Assembly (NCBI RefSeq): GCF_002797495.1
Contig: NZ_PGEZ01000002.1
Span: 496,001-560,000, forward strand
Direction of reading: 5' to 3'
Length of the DNA stretch: 64,000 nucleotides
Origin: Mumia flava
GTDB taxonomy: Bacteria; Actinomycetota; Actinomycetes; Propionibacteriales; Nocardioidaceae
A model generated the notes under the pieces. It searched no databases, was not told where the DNA came from, and was given only the letters and a program-made list of their open reading frames with translations. The position numbers and the translations under genes are program-made. This document shows, in pieces, positions 53,031-63,900 of this stretch (within the stretch, counting starts at the first letter, position 1; every line of letters starts with the position of its first letter).

Positions 53031-53555
53031 TCAGAACAGCGCCGCGTGCTCGATCGACAGCAGCGTCTGCTTGCGATCCAGCCCTCCGGCGTACCCCGTG
53101 AGCGTGCCGTCCGCCCCGATCACCCGGTGGCAGGGGACGACGACGGGGATCGGGTTCGAGCCGTTCGCGGCGCCGACGGCGCGCGCACCGTGGGGGCCGA
53201 GCTCGAGCTCGCGGGCGATCGCGCCGTACGTGCTGGTCGTGCCGTACGGGATCGCGCGCAGCCGTGCCCAGACCGCCTGCTGGAACGCCGAACCCCGCGG
53301 CGCGAGCGGGAGATCGAACTCCTCGAGGTCGCCGTCGAAGTACGCGCGCAGCTGACGGGTCGCCTCGACCAGCACCGCATCCTGGCCGTCGTCGTCCGAC
53401 GGGGTCGCGCCGAAGTCGATCGCCACGACGTGCTCCCCGTCGGAGTGCACGCGCAGCCCGCCGATCGGCGAGTCGAGGTACGCCGTCGCACGGCTGGTCG
53501 TCGGGACACCGATCGCGCTCGATCCGGTGCCGGTGTGGGGCGTGGGCATGGTCAT
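53031..53555 (-). CDS. ogt: Methylated-DNA--[protein]-cysteine S-methyltransferase
   Basis: 174 aa. Active-site motif PVVVPCHRVIG (Cys142) and helix-turn-helix IPYGTTSTYGAIARELELG. Removes alkyl groups from O6-guanine irreversibly. ATG 53555 overlaps the stop of the upstream Ada-AlkA gene (ATGA), so it is translationally coupled. Together the pair covers the activities that E. coli splits between Ada and AlkA. Confidence 0.95.
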   Translation of the reverse strand: MTMPTPHTGTGSSAIGVPTTSRATAYLDSPIGGLRVHSDGEHVVAIDFGATPSDDDGQDAVLVEATRQLRAYFDGDLEEFDLPLAPRGSAFQQAVWARLRAIPYGTTSTYGAIARELELGPHGARAVGAANGSNPIPVVVPCHRVIGADGTLTGYAGGLDRKQTLLSIEHAALF

Positions 53556-55030
53556 GCTGTCCTCCGCTCGGTCGAGCTCCACAGGTGGACCGCGGCGTAC
53601 GAGCGCCACGGGCTCCAGGTCGTCGTCGAGGCGGGATCGATCCCGCGCTCGGTCAGCCGGCGCCGTACGACGAGGTCGTCGGCGAGCAGCACGTCGGGGT
53701 CGCGGGTCGCGCGCATCAGCACGTAGTCGGCCGTCCACACCCCGATCCCGCGGATCTCGAGCAGCGCCTCGCGCAGAGCGGCACGGTCGGCGCTCGTCCC
53801 GAGGTCGAGCTTGCCGACCGCGACCGCGTCGGCGATCGCCGCCACGGTCGCGGCACGGGTCCGCGGCATCCCGAGCGTGCTCGGATCGGTCGTCGCGAGC
53901 CGGTCCGGCTCGGGGAAGAGCCGGGTCAGGCCGTACGCGTGCGCGAGCGGGGTCGGCGCCTCCAGGGGCGAGCCGTGGTCGGCGACGATCCGTCCGAGGG
54001 TGGTCCGCGCGCCCGCCACCGAGACCTGCTGCCCGACGACGGCGCGGACCGCGAGCTCGTAGCCGTCGACGTGCCCGGGCACGCGCAGGCCGGGCCGGGC
54101 CGCCACGTCCGGGCCGAGCGCCGGATCGGAGCCGAGGACCTCGTCGATCGCGACCGGGTCGGCGTCGAGGTCGAGCAGACTCCGGCACCGCGCGACCGCG
54201 GCCATGGTGTCGCGCAGGTCCGCGAGCTCGAGCGCGCAGCGCACATGATCGGCCGCCAGGGTGAGCGCGACGACACCCGAGCCGTGAGGCAGCCGCAGCG
54301 TCCGGGCGTACGTGCCGTCGCGGACGGCTTCGAGGCCGTCGACCGCACGCCGGGCCAGGAAGGCGAGCAGGCTCTCGTGGTCGAAGGGCGTCCGCACGGC
54401 GAGACGCAGCGTGATCCGGCCCGACGACGGCGCGGACCCGGTCGCTCCTCCCCCGCGCGCCCGACGCCGGGCCACCTCGCGCAGACTCGTCGGAGACGCG
54501 TCGTAGACCGTGCGCAAGGTCTCGTTGAACTGACGGACGGATGCGAACCCGGCCGCGAACGCGATGTCGGTGATCGGCACGTCGGTGGTCTCGATCAGGA
54601 TCCGGGCGTGGTGGGCGCGGTTCGACCGTGCCAGGGCGAGCGGACCCGCGCCGACCTCGTCGACGAGCATCCGGTTCACGTGGCGCGTGCTGTACCCCAG
54701 CCGCGCGGCGAGCCCGGTCACGCCGTCGCGCTCCACGACCCCGTCGCGGATCAGGCGCATCGCGCGCCCGACCGTGTCGCTGCGCACGTCCCACTCGGGC
54801 GACCCGGGTGCGGCGTCCGGACGGCACCGTCGGCAGGCGCGGAATCCCGCGTCGTGCGCCGCGGCGGCGCTGGCGTAGAACCGCACGTTGCTGCGCTTCG
54901 GCGTCCGCGCCGGGCACGACGGCCGGCAGTAGATCCCCGTGCTCGTCACAGCCGTGTAGAAGACCCCGTCGAAACGGGCGTCCCGCGCGCTCACCGCCCG
55001 GTAGCAGCGGTCCTGGTCCTCGATCACCAC
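53552..55030 (-). CDS. Ada metal-binding/AraC domain fused to AlkA 3-methyladenine glycosylase
   Basis: 492 aa. Residues 1-~80: Ada N-terminal zinc domain with Cys35, Cys39, Cys66, Cys69 (GIYCRPSC ... FRACRRC), where the first Cys is the methyl-phosphotriester acceptor. Residues ~85-190: AraC helix-turn-helix (GLAARLGYSTRHVNRMLVDE; DIAFAAGFASVRQFNETLR). Residues ~205-490: AlkA N-terminal domain and helix-hairpin-helix-GPD glycosylase (IRGIGVWTADYVLMRA) with catalytic Asp in ADDLVVRR. A sensor, transcription activator and repair enzyme in one chain. Start is one of two adjacent GTG codons (55030 or 55027). Confidence 0.93.
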   Translation of the reverse strand: MVIEDQDRCYRAVSARDARFDGVFYTAVTSTGIYCRPSCPARTPKRSNVRFYASAAAAHDAGFRACRRCRPDAAPGSPEWDVRSDTVGRAMRLIRDGVVERDGVTGLAARLGYSTRHVNRMLVDEVGAGPLALARSNRAHHARILIETTDVPITDIAFAAGFASVRQFNETLRTVYDASPTSLREVARRRARGGGATGSAPSSGRITLRLAVRTPFDHESLLAFLARRAVDGLEAVRDGTYARTLRLPHGSGVVALTLAADHVRCALELADLRDTMAAVARCRSLLDLDADPVAIDEVLGSDPALGPDVAARPGLRVPGHVDGYELAVRAVVGQQVSVAGARTTLGRIVADHGSPLEAPTPLAHAYGLTRLFPEPDRLATTDPSTLGMPRTRAATVAAIADAVAVGKLDLGTSADRAALREALLEIRGIGVWTADYVLMRATRDPDVLLADDLVVRRRLTERGIDPASTTTWSPWRSYAAVHLWSSTERRTA

Positions 55031-55088
55031 TCCAGCATGACGCGTCCCACCGACATCCACTCGCGGAAATCGGACACTGCCGTCCCGG

Positions 55089-56024
55089 TCAGTCCGCGAG
55101 ACCCACGAGCCCGGCGCTGTCACGCCACAGAGCATCGGCCACGTCGTCGTCGCGCGCCAGCACCGACGGCTCGGGCCAGGTGACCCGGCCCCGTCGTAGC
55201 GCCGCGTACGACGCTGCCCCCGGCGGACGCGCATGTCCGGTCGCCAGGTCGGTGAGCGCCCCCGCCGCCGCCGCGGCCGTGTTGAACGTCGGCCGCACGG
55301 CCCGCAGCGGGCGCGAGACCCAAGGCGTCCCGAGGACCTGCCAGGCGGCGCGCATCGGCAGCGGGAGGTCGGCGGCGAGACCCGTCCCGAAGACCTGACC
55401 AGGACACAGCGCGACCACGGTGATGCCGCGCCGTCGCACGTCCCCGTCCGCCGCGAAGCGCCGAGCCGTGAGCACCGCGCACAGCTTCGACGCGGTGTAC
55501 GCGTGCTGCCCGGACCGTCGCGGTCGCGCGTCCCGGCCCGGGTCGCGCTCGGGATGGGCGAGCAGGTCGGCGTCGGCGTGCCGAGGAGGCGCCAGGCCCG
55601 CACGCGTCGCGGGATCGTGGGTGCCGCTCGTGGTGATCACGACGACGGCGCCGTCGGCGAGTCGCGGCGCCAGCCGGCGCAGCAGCAGGAAGTGCGCGAG
55701 GTGGTTCGAGGCGAACGTCACCTCGAACCCGTCGGGGGTGCGGGCGTCGGTGTCGCGACGGATCACACCGGCGTTGAGCAGCAGCGCGCCGATCCGGTCA
55801 TCGCCGAGCACCGTCGCGACCGTGCCCGCGAACCGCTCGGTGGCGTCGAGCCGCGTCAGGTCGAGCGACAGCGGCTCGCCGTACGGGACGGCGCGGCGCG
55901 ACCCCAGGATCACGCGTGTGCGCGGCCGCCGCACCAGATCCTGCGCGGCGAGCGCACCGAAGCCGGAGGTGCCGCCGGTCATGACGACCGTCAGCGGACG
56001 GGGCTGCGGTGGCGCGGGGCTCAC
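55089..56024 (-). CDS. SDR family NAD(P)-dependent oxidoreductase
   Basis: 311 aa. TGGTSGFGALAAQDLV glycine motif, LLLNAGVI (NAG), catalytic Ser in VVITTSGTHDP and Tyr/Lys in YTASKLCAVL are all present, so it should be an active reductase. The C-terminus resembles retinol-dehydrogenase/protochlorophyllide-reductase-like SDRs. GTG 56024 lies 8 nt after TAGCGT (56033-56038). Substrate unknown. Confidence 0.88.
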   Translation of the reverse strand: MSPAPPQPRPLTVVMTGGTSGFGALAAQDLVRRPRTRVILGSRRAVPYGEPLSLDLTRLDATERFAGTVATVLGDDRIGALLLNAGVIRRDTDARTPDGFEVTFASNHLAHFLLLRRLAPRLADGAVVVITTSGTHDPATRAGLAPPRHADADLLAHPERDPGRDARPRRSGQHAYTASKLCAVLTARRFAADGDVRRRGITVVALCPGQVFGTGLAADLPLPMRAAWQVLGTPWVSRPLRAVRPTFNTAAAAAGALTDLATGHARPPGAASYAALRRGRVTWPEPSVLARDDDVADALWRDSAGLVGLAD

Positions 56025-56032
56025 GTCTGACC

Positions 56033-56038
56033 ACGCTA
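56033..56038 (-). promoter_or_regulatory. Putative -10 (TAGCGT) for leaderless SDR gene
   Basis: TAGCGT on the minus strand ends 8 nt before GTG 56024. Confidence 0.4.
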
Positions 56039-56125
56039 GAGGAATCAGGCGCTCGGCGGAACGCCGAGCGACCGCCGACGCCGACCACGTGCCGGAGATG
56101 CCGGAGAGATGCCGGAGAGACACCA

Positions 56126-56156
56126 AGGCGCCCGAGTCCGGTGGACTCGGGCGCCT
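56126..56156 (-). terminator. Hairpin terminator after tRNA-Glu
   Basis: 56126-56139 pairs perfectly with 56143-56156 (14 bp, 3-nt loop), starting 4 nt beyond the 3' end of tRNA-Glu. Confidence 0.7.
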
Positions 56157-56160
56157 GTTG

Positions 56161-56233
56161 TAGCCCCGACGGGATTCGAACCCGCGCTACCGCCTTGAGA
56201 GGGCGGCGTGCTAGGCCGCTACACAACGGGGCC
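56161..56233 (-). tRNA. tRNA-Glu (anticodon CTC)
   Basis: 73-nt minus-strand cloverleaf starting GGCCCCGTTGTGTAGCGGCC; anticodon loop CTCTCAA in a CCGCC/GGCGG stem; T-arm GGTTCGAATCC; acceptor closes with a G-U pair. CCA not encoded. Confidence 0.95.
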
Positions 56234-56278
56234 GTGGTGATGAAAGAACCTTACCGGACGGGCCGGAGGGCTCCTTCG

Positions 56279-56350
56279 CTGGGGTACTAGGACTCGAACC
56301 TAGACTAACGGTGCCAGAAACCGACGGGCTGCCAATTACCCCATACCCCA
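56279..56350 (-). tRNA. tRNA-Gln (anticodon CTG)
   Basis: 72-nt minus-strand cloverleaf starting TGGGGTATGGGGTAATTGGC with the U1-A72 pair typical of tRNA-Gln; anticodon loop TTCTGGC; T-arm GGTTCGAGTCC; discriminator G. Clustered with tRNA-Glu, 45 bp apart. Confidence 0.95.
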
Positions 56351-56456
56351 TGGCTGTGGTCCGGCTCCTTGCGGCCCCGAACCGAGAAGAACATTACCGG
56401 ATGGCTCCCGAGGACCCAAACCCGGGGTGGCCCTCCGGCATGCCTTCGCCGTGCTG

Positions 56457-57950
56457 CTAGGCGTCGCCGCCGCCGAGCGCTGCGGCGAGCCGTGTCAGGG
56501 TCCGCTCCTTGCCCAGCAGCTCGATCGACTCGAACAGCGGCGGGGAGATCCGGCGGCCGCTGACGGCGACCCGGACGGGCCCGAACGCGTGCCGCGGCTT
56601 GAGCCCCAGCCCCTCGACGAGCGCGTCGCGCAGCGCCTGCTCGATCGAGGGTGTGTCGAACGTCTCCAGCCCCGCCAGCGCATCGTGGGCCGCCCGCACG
56701 ACCCCGAGCCCGTCCTCGGTCAGCAGCTTCGCCGCGTCGTCGGGATCGACCCGGAACGTCGCGTCACCGACGAACAGGAACGCGAGCATGTCGACGGCCT
56801 CGGACAGCACCGTGATCCGCTCGTTGACCAGCGGCGTCGCCTGCGCGAGCAGCTCCAGCTCCGCGGACGTCGGCTCCGGCCCGAGCAGCCCGGCGTCGGT
56901 GAGGTACGGCACCAACCGCCCGGCGAGCTCGGAGACGTCCAGCTCGCGGATGTGCTGGGCGTTGATCGCCTCGCACTTCTTCAGGTCGAACTGCGCCGGG
57001 TTCGGGTTCACCCGCTCGATCTCGAACGCCTCGGCCATCTCGGCCAGGCTGAACAGCTCGCGATCGCCGCCGATCGACCAGCCCAGCAGCGCCAGGTAGT
57101 TGAGCAGGCCCTCCGGGAGGAAGCCGCGCTCGCGGTAGGTGTCGAGGCCACCGCCGGGATCGCGCTTGGACAGCTTGCGGTTGCCCGGGCCCATCACGAA
57201 CGGCAGGTGGCCGTACTGCGGCACGACGCCCTCGCCGATCCCGAGCGCGACCAGCGCACGGTGCAGCGGGATCTGGCGCGGCGTCGAGCTCAGCAGGTCC
57301 TCGCCGCGCAGCACATGGGTGATCCCCATCGCGGCGTCGTCGACCGGGTTGGTCAGGGTGTACAGAGGCTGGCCGTTCGCGCGCATGATCACGTAGTCCG
57401 ACACGTGCTCGGGGTCGAACGTGACCTCACCACGGACCAGGTCGTCGAAGGTGATCGGCTCGTCGGGCATCCGGAACCGCACGACCGGCTTGCGCCCCGT
57501 CGCCTCGAACTCCGCGCGCTGCTCCGCGGTGAGGTCGCGGTGCAGCCCGTCGTACCCGCTCGAGCGCCCCTCGGCCCGCGCCTGCTCCCGGCGCTCCTCG
57601 AGCTCCTCGGGCGTGTCGTAGGCGTAGTAGGCGTAGCCGGCGGCGATCAGCTTCTCGACCACCTCGGCGTACGTGTCCATCCGCTGCGACTGGCGGTACG
57701 GGCCGAGGTCGCCACCGACCTCCGGACCCTCGTCCCAGTCCAGCCCGAGCCAGCGCAGCGACGCGATCAGCCCCTGGTAGGACTCCTCGGAGTCGCGGGC
57801 CGCGTCGGTGTCCTCGACGCGGAAGACGAACGTCCCGCCGTGATGGCGGGCGAACGCCCAGTTGAACAGAGCCGTCCGGACGTTGCCGACATGCAGATTG
57901 CCGGTCGGGGACGGGCAGAACCGGACGCGGACCGCGTTCGACTCAGTCAC
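56457..57950 (-). CDS. gltX: Glutamyl-tRNA synthetase
   Basis: 497 aa class I synthetase. HIGH-like motif in [21 protein letters not shown] and KMSKS-like motif in [10 protein letters not shown]. Charges tRNA-Glu (a CTC isoacceptor is encoded directly downstream) and, if GatCAB is used, tRNA-Gln. GTG start overlaps the end of the FAH-family gene by 8 nt. Confidence 0.97.
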   Translation of the reverse strand: MTESNAVRVRFCPSPTGNLHVGNVRTALFNWAFARHHGGTFVFRVEDTDAARDSEESYQGLIASLRWLGLDWDEGPEVGGDLGPYRQSQRMDTYAEVVEKLIAAGYAYYAYDTPEELEERREQARAEGRSSGYDGLHRDLTAEQRAEFEATGRKPVVRFRMPDEPITFDDLVRGEVTFDPEHVSDYVIMRANGQPLYTLTNPVDDAAMGITHVLRGEDLLSSTPRQIPLHRALVALGIGEGVVPQYGHLPFVMGPGNRKLSKRDPGGGLDTYRERGFLPEGLLNYLALLGWSIGGDRELFSLAEMAEAFEIERVNPNPAQFDLKKCEAINAQHIRELDVSELAGRLVPYLTDAGLLGPEPTSAELELLAQATPLVNERITVLSEAVDMLAFLFVGDATFRVDPDDAAKLLTEDGLGVVRAAHDALAGLETFDTPSIEQALRDALVEGLGLKPRHAFGPVRVAVSGRRISPPLFESIELLGKERTLTRLAAALGGGDA

Positions 57951-58722
57951 GTGGGACCACCTTGTTGGTCAGAGTTCCGATGCCTTCAACGGTGACGCTC
58001 ACCTCGTCGCCGACGTTCATCGGGCCCACCCCCTCGGGGGTGCCGGTGAGGATGACGTCGCCCGGGAGCAGCGTCATGAAGCCCGAGACGTACGCGATCA
58101 GCTCCGCGACGCCGAAGATCATCGACGAGGTCCGGCCGTCCTGGCACACCTCGTCGTTGCGGGTCGTCGTCAGCCGCAGGTCCGACGGATCGAGGTCGGT
58201 CTCGATCCACGGGCCCAGCGGGCAGAAGCCGTCCGCGCCCTTCGCGCGCGCCCACTGCCCGTCGCTGGCCTGCCGGTCCCGCGCGGTGACGTCGTTGGCG
58301 ACGGTGTAGCCGTAGATCACCTTCGCCGCGTCCTCGACCGGGACGTCGGAGCAGATCCGGCCGATCACGACGGCCAGCTCGCCCTCGTAGTGCAGGTCCT
58401 CGGTGAACGACGGGTACTGGATCGGGTCGCCCGGTCCGGTCACGCTGGTGTTCGGCTTGAGGAAGACGAGCGGCTCGGACGGCACCTCGTTGCCGAGCTC
58501 GGCGGCATGGGCGGCGTAGTTGCGGCCGATCCCGACGACCTTGCTCCGCGGCAGCACCGGGGCGAGCAGCCGGACCTCGTCGAGCCGCAGCTTCTCCCCC
58601 GTCAGCTGGATCCCCGCGTACAGCGGGTCGCCCGTGATCACGGCGATCACCGGGACGCCGTTGTCGTCGCCGACGAGCCCGAACCGCGGGTCCTCGTCGG
58701 TCGTGAATCTCGCGATGCGCAC
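57943..58722 (-). CDS. Fumarylacetoacetate hydrolase family protein
   Basis: 259 aa. FAH fold with [17 protein letters not shown], the metal-binding [11 protein letters not shown] and DVTARDRQ, and GTPEGVGPM. Likely a 2-hydroxyhepta-2,4-diene-1,7-dioate isomerase, acylpyruvate hydrolase or oxaloacetate decarboxylase; which one is not resolvable. GTG start 7 nt after TAGGCT (58730-58735). The FAH-gltX pair is conserved with M. tuberculosis (Rv2993c-Rv2992c). Confidence 0.92.
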   Translation of the reverse strand: MRIARFTTDEDPRFGLVGDDNGVPVIAVITGDPLYAGIQLTGEKLRLDEVRLLAPVLPRSKVVGIGRNYAAHAAELGNEVPSEPLVFLKPNTSVTGPGDPIQYPSFTEDLHYEGELAVVIGRICSDVPVEDAAKVIYGYTVANDVTARDRQASDGQWARAKGADGFCPLGPWIETDLDPSDLRLTTTRNDEVCQDGRTSSMIFGVAELIAYVSGFMTLLPGDVILTGTPEGVGPMNVGDEVSVTVEGIGTLTNKVVPRD

Positions 58723-58729
58723 GAGGGAC

Positions 58730-58735
58730 AGCCTA
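58730..58735 (-). promoter_or_regulatory. Putative -10 (TAGGCT) for leaderless FAH-gltX operon
   Basis: TAGGCT on the minus strand ends 7 nt before GTG 58722. Confidence 0.5.
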
Positions 58736-58740
58736 CGGCG

Positions 58741-59151
58741 TCAGCCTCCGGCCCCCGGATCCAGCAGGTCGCCGCCGACATAGACCCACCGACCCGCCCG
58801 ACGCTCGAAGCGGCTGCGCTCGTGCATCACGCCGACCGCGCCGCCCGCGCGGTGGTGCGCCCGGAACTCCACGACGCCCACCTCCGCGCCCGGGTCCGTC
58901 TCCGCCTCGACGATCTCGAGGCGCTCCCAGGTCAGGCCCGGCGCCGGCGTCACGTCATCCGGTCGGGTCCGTGGGTGCCACGTCCGGAACACGTAGTCGG
59001 TCAGGTCGAGGGCGTAGGCGGCGTAGCGCGACCGCATCAGCTCCTCGGGCGTGCGCGCCTGACGCTCGCCGCGGTGCAGCGGCCCGCAGCACGCGTCGTA
59101 GGCCGCGCCCGACCCGCACGGGCACGGCACCGGCGCAGCCGGCCAGCTCAT
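58741..59151 (-). CDS. YchJ/SEC-C-like UPF0225 family protein
   Basis: 136 aa. N-terminal [18 protein letters not shown] is a SEC-C-type zinc motif, followed by the conserved [21 protein letters not shown] block of the YchJ family. Fold similar to NTF2; function unknown. ATG 59151 overlaps the uppS stop (ATGA), so it is coupled to uppS. Confidence 0.9.
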   Translation of the reverse strand: MSWPAAPVPCPCGSGAAYDACCGPLHRGERQARTPEELMRSRYAAYALDLTDYVFRTWHPRTRPDDVTPAPGLTWERLEIVEAETDPGAEVGVVEFRAHHRAGGAVGVMHERSRFERRAGRWVYVGGDLLDPGAGG

Positions 59152-59918
59152 GCGGAGCCGTAGCGCCGGTTGCGCTGCGCGTAGGTCTCGATCGCCTCCC
59201 ACAGCGCACGCCGGTCGACGTCGGGCCAGGCGATGTCGGAGAAGACCATCTCGGCGTACGCCGACTGCCACAGCAGGAAGTTGCTCGTGCGCTGCTCACC
59301 CGAGGTCCGCCAGAACAGGTCGACGTCCGGCATGTCGGGCTCGTCCAGATAGCGGGCGAGGACACGCTCGTCGATCTTGTCGGCGCGGACCTTCCCGGCG
59401 GCCACGTCGCGGGACAGTGCGGCAGCAGCGTCGGCGAGCTCGGCGCGGCCGCCGTAGTTCACGCACATCGTGAGGGTCAGGACGTCGTTGTCGCGGGTGA
59501 GGTCCTCGGCGGCCTCGAGCTCCTTGATCACGCTCCGCCACAGCCGCGGCCGCCGGCCCGCCCAGCGCACCCGCACCCCCAGCTCGTGCATCTCGTCGCG
59601 CCGGCGCCGGATGACGTCACGGTTGAACCCCATCAGGAAGCGCACCTCGTCGGGCGAACGCTTCCAGTTCTCGGTCGAGAACGCGTACGCCGAGATCCAG
59701 CGGACCCCGACCTCGATCGCGCCCTCGACCACGTCGAACAGCGACGACTCCCCCGCCTCGTGACCCGCCGTACGGGGCAGCCCACGCTGCTTGGCCCACC
59801 GACCGTTGCCGTCCATCACGACCGCGACGTGCTTCGGCACCAGGTCGGACGGGAGCACCGGCGCGGTCGCGCCGGACGGGTGCGGGCTCGGTGGACGGAC
59901 CTGACGACGACTGCTCAC
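59148..59918 (-). CDS. uppS: Isoprenyl transferase (cis-prenyl diphosphate synthase)
   Basis: 256 aa. Catalytic Asp in [18 protein letters not shown] and C-terminal [24 protein letters not shown] are the UPP-synthase signatures. Elongates prenyl diphosphate with IPP to the lipid carrier for cell-wall synthesis. GTG start 6 nt after CAGAAT (59925-59930). Its 28-residue N-terminal extension before the core is Pro/Arg rich. Chain length (C50 or C55) cannot be read. Confidence 0.94.
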   Translation of the reverse strand: MSSRRQVRPPSPHPSGATAPVLPSDLVPKHVAVVMDGNGRWAKQRGLPRTAGHEAGESSLFDVVEGAIEVGVRWISAYAFSTENWKRSPDEVRFLMGFNRDVIRRRRDEMHELGVRVRWAGRRPRLWRSVIKELEAAEDLTRDNDVLTLTMCVNYGGRAELADAAAALSRDVAAGKVRADKIDERVLARYLDEPDMPDVDLFWRTSGEQRTSNFLLWQSAYAEMVFSDIAWPDVDRRALWEAIETYAQRNRRYGSA

Positions 59919-59943
59919 CCGGCCATTCTGCCGTCCGGCCCGA

Positions 59944-60849
59944 TCACGACGTCGACTCGAGTCGCGCGACCACGCCCGCCAGGCTCTCCCGGACCGCACG
60001 AACGCCCGGCTGACGTGCCGACGCACGGCGGGCCGAGGTGAAGATGGTGCGCCGCGGCCGCGCCGCGAGACGGCGGAGCCCGACCGACGGGCTCCGCCCG
60101 AGCCACAGCAGGTCCGGCAGCAGCGCGACCGCGTTGCCGGACTCGATCAGCCGGATCTGCGCCTGCAGGTCGGCGGTCTCGTACCGCACGTCCGGCTCGA
60201 AGCCCGACCGCCGGCAGGCCTGCTCGGCGAAGTGGCGCGACGCGACCCCGCCCGGCTCCATCACCCAGGCCGCACCGGCGGCGTCGTCGATCGTGCGGAC
60301 CCGGCTCCACGGGCCGTCCGGCGGGACCGCGAGCCGGATCTCGTCGGTCGTCAGGTCGACCCGGTCCAGCTCCGGGAGCCACGGCGCGGCGTGCTCCGGG
60401 TACTGCTCGGCGACCACGAGGTCGAACTCGCGCGCCCACGTCTCGCGCAGGGCGGACTCGGGCTCGCTCTGGGTCATCGTCACCCGCAGACGCGGATGGG
60501 ACTCGGCGAGCGCCGTCAGGGTCTGCGGCATCAGCGCGAGCGCAGCGGACTGGAAGACCGCGAGCCGCACCGAGCCGGTCGCCTCCTCCAACGACGCCGC
60601 CATCTCCGCCTCGGCCAGCTCGAGCCGATCGAGCACGGCCGCGGCGTGCTCGGCGAGGATCTCGGCCTGCGGCGTCAGGCGTACGCCCCGCCCCGCCTTG
60701 CGCAGCAGCGGGACACCGACCTCCTTCTCCAGGAGGGCGAGCTGCTGGGACACCGACGACGGACTGAGGTGCAGGGCCTCGGCGACGCCCGCCAGCGTGC
60801 CGCGGATCTCCAGCTCGCGCAGCAGCCGCAGGCGACGGACCTCGAGCAT
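59944..60849 (-). CDS. LysR family transcriptional regulator
   Basis: 301 aa. N-terminal winged helix-turn-helix ([32 protein letters not shown]) and a periplasmic-binding-like effector domain ([30 protein letters not shown]). Divergent from the proline-catabolism gene, so it probably regulates putA in response to an amino acid or pathway intermediate. ATG 60849. Confidence 0.92.
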   Translation of the reverse strand: MLEVRRLRLLRELEIRGTLAGVAEALHLSPSSVSQQLALLEKEVGVPLLRKAGRGVRLTPQAEILAEHAAAVLDRLELAEAEMAASLEEATGSVRLAVFQSAALALMPQTLTALAESHPRLRVTMTQSEPESALRETWAREFDLVVAEQYPEHAAPWLPELDRVDLTTDEIRLAVPPDGPWSRVRTIDDAAGAAWVMEPGGVASRHFAEQACRRSGFEPDVRYETADLQAQIRLIESGNAVALLPDLLWLGRSPSVGLRRLAARPRRTIFTSARRASARQPGVRAVRESLAGVVARLESTS

Positions 60850-60889
60850 GCCGGTCTCCTTCCAGCACGGAGCTTAATGATCATGGGAA

Positions 60890-60907
60890 CCGATGGATAC
60901 TCATCGG
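60890..60907. promoter_or_regulatory. Inverted repeat in the lysR-putA promoter gap, candidate operator
   Basis: CCGATG-GATACT-CATCGG is a perfect 6-6-6 dyad in the 137-bp divergent gap, fitting a T-N11-A-like LysR site. CATACT at 60942-60947 may be the putA -10. Confidence 0.5.
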
Positions 60908-60986
60908 AAAACGTCGCTTTACCTTAACGGATCATCGTTCGCATACTGAAGGTGTGACCTGGACCTCGACCCTGCCGGAGGCCACC

Positions 60987-63900
60987 GTGAACCACCCCGC
61001 TCCCTCCGCCGTCCCGCACCCGGGCGACGACCCGCGCGACCTCGCCGACGACGCCGTCGCGCTGGTCCGGCGCTGGCTCGACGCGTCGGCCCGGATCCCG
61101 ACGGACAAGGCCGCCGCCCGGCTCGCCGACGTGCTGGAGGACCCCGACGGCCTCGCGTTCACGACCGGCTTCGTCGACGGCGTGATCCGGCCTGAGGACC
61201 CGTCCGTCGCCGCACGGACGTTCCGCGACCTGTCCCGCCGCTCGCCGCGGTTCCTGCCCTGGCACCTCCGTACGGGCGTCCGCGTCGGGGGCACCGTCGC
61301 CCCGGCACTCCCCCGGGCCGTCATCCCCGTCGTCCGCCGTGCGCTGCGCGAGATGGTCGGTCACCTGCTCGTCGACGCCTCGGACCGTCGCCTCGGCAAG
61401 GCGATCGCACACCTGCGCAGCGACGACGTCCGGCTCAACATCAACCTCCTCGGCGAGGCGGTCCTCGGCGAGCGCGAAGCGGCGCGACGGCTGTCGGGGA
61501 CGCGGAGGCTGCTCGCGCGCGCCGACGTCGACTACGTGTCGATCAAGGTCTCCTCGACCGTCGCGCCGCACTCTCCGTGGGCGTTCGACGAGGCCGTCGA
61601 GGACGTCGTCGACCACCTCGGGCCGCTTTTCCGGCAGGCCGCGCAGGCGCCGACGCGCAAGTTCATCAACCTCGACATGGAGGAGTACCGCGATCTCGAC
61701 CTGACCATCGCGGTCTTCACCCGGCTGCTCGACCAGCCCGACCTGATGGACCTCGAGGCCGGGATCGTCCTCCAGGCCTACCTCCCGGACTCGCTCGCCG
61801 CGATGATCCGCCTCCAGGAGTGGGCGGCCGACCGACGCTCCCGTGGCGGCGCCGGCATCAAGGTGCGGGTCGTGAAGGGCGCGAACCTGCCGATGGAGCA
61901 GGTCGAGGCCGCCCTGCACGACTGGCCGCTGGCGACCTGGGAGAGCAAGCAGGCCACCGACACGCACTACAAGCGGGTGCTCGACTACGCGCTGCGGCCC
62001 GAGCACGTCGCGAACGTGAGGATCGGCGTCGCGGGGCACAACCTCTTCGACCTCGCCTGGACGTGGCTGCTCGCCGGGCGCCGCGGCGTACGCGAGCAGA
62101 TGGACGTCGAGATGCTGCTCGGGATGGCGCAGAGCCAGGCCGAGGTGGTCCGCGCCGAGGTCGGGAGCCTCCTGCTCTACACCCCGGTCGTGCACCCGGG
62201 CGAGTTCGACGTGGCGATCGCCTACCTCGTGCGGCGGCTCGAGGAGGGCGCGAGCCAGGCGAACTTCATGTCCGCGGTCTTCGACCTGCACGACGACGCC
62301 GGATTGTTCGAGCGGGAGGAGCAGCGCTTCCGCCGCGCCCTCGACGCCCTCGACGACCACGTGCCCGCACCGAAACGCACCCAGGACCGTGCCGCCGAGG
62401 CCGCCGCAGGCATCCGTACGCCGTCGGGCACGCCGTTCCACAACACCCCGGACACCGACCCCGCGCTGCCGGCGAACCGCACGTGGGCGCGGGCGATCCT
62501 CGACCGCGTCGAGACCTCCGACCTCGGGCGCGACCTCGTCGACGCCCACACCGTCCGGACCGGCGAGGAGCTCGAGTCCGTCGTGAGCGGCGCCGTCGCC
62601 GCGGCCGACGGCTGGGCAGCGCTCGGCGGAGCCGGTCGCGCCGAGATCCTCGAGCGGGTCGCCGACGAGCTGGAGCAGCGCCGCGGCGAGCTGCTCGAGG
62701 TGATGGCGTCGGAGGCCGGCAAGACGATCGACCAGGGCGATCCCGAGGTGTCCGAGGCTGCGGACTTCGCGCGCTGGTACGCAGCGCTGGCGCGCGAGCT
62801 CGACGACGTCGACGGCGCCGAGCACGTCCCGGCCCGGCTGACGGTCGTCACCCCGCCGTGGAACTTCCCCATCGCCATCCCGACCGGCTCCACGCTCGCG
62901 GCGCTCGCGGCCGGCTCGTCGGTCGTCGTCAAGCCCGCACCGCAGTCCGCGCGCTGCGGCTCGGTCATGGTCGAGACCCTCTGGCGAGCGGGCGTCCCGA
63001 AGGACGTGCTGCGGCTCGCGCACGTCGACGAGGGCGACCTCGGCCGTACGCTCATCGCCGACCCGCGGGTCGACCGGGTGATCCTCACCGGCGCGTACGC
63101 CACCGCCGAGCTGTTCCGCTCGTTCCGTCAGGACCTGCCGCTGCTCGCCGAGACGAGCGGCAAGAACGCGATCGTGGTCACGCCCAGCGCCGACCTCGAT
63201 CTCGCGGCGAAGGACGTCGCCGCGTCGGCGTTCGGGCACGCCGGCCAGAAGTGCTCGGCGGCGTCGCTGGTGATCCTGGTCGGGTCGGTCGCGCGTTCGC
63301 GGCGGTTCCGCGACCAGCTCGTCGACGCGGTCACCTCGCTGACCGTCGGACCGCCGTCGGACCCGACCTCCCAGGTCGGCCCGCTGATCGAGCCGGCGAG
63401 CGGCAAGCTGCTCGACGCACTCACGACGCTCGCGCCCGGCGAGTCGTGGCTGGTCGAGCCGCAGCGCCTCGACGACGAGGGCCGGCTGTGGACCCCCGGC
63501 GTACGGACCGGTGTGCGGCGCGGCTCGCGCGTGCACCTGACGGAGTTCTTCGGCCCGGTGCTCGGTGTGATGACCGCCGAGACCCTCGACGAGGCGATCG
63601 ACATCCAGAACCAGGTGGACTTCGGCCTCACGGCCGGACTGCACTCGCTGGACTCCGACGAGATCGGCCTGTGGCTCGACCGCGTCGAAGCCGGCAACCT
63701 CTACGTCAACCGCGGGATCACCGGCGCGATCGTGCGGCGCCAGCCGTTCGGCGGCTGGAAGCGCTCCGCCGTCGGCGCCGGGACGAAGGCCGGCGGGCCG
63801 GACTACCTGATCGGGCTCGGCGACTGGCGTTCCCGCCCCGCTGCCGCCACCGCCCAGCCGGACGCCGCCGCCGCGACCCTGCTGCTCGCCGCCCGGGCCG

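Noticed and set aside
60924-63644. 906-codon minus-strand frame over putA
   Set aside because: Antisense to a conserved enzyme, no domain, and it would run through the lysR-putA promoter region.
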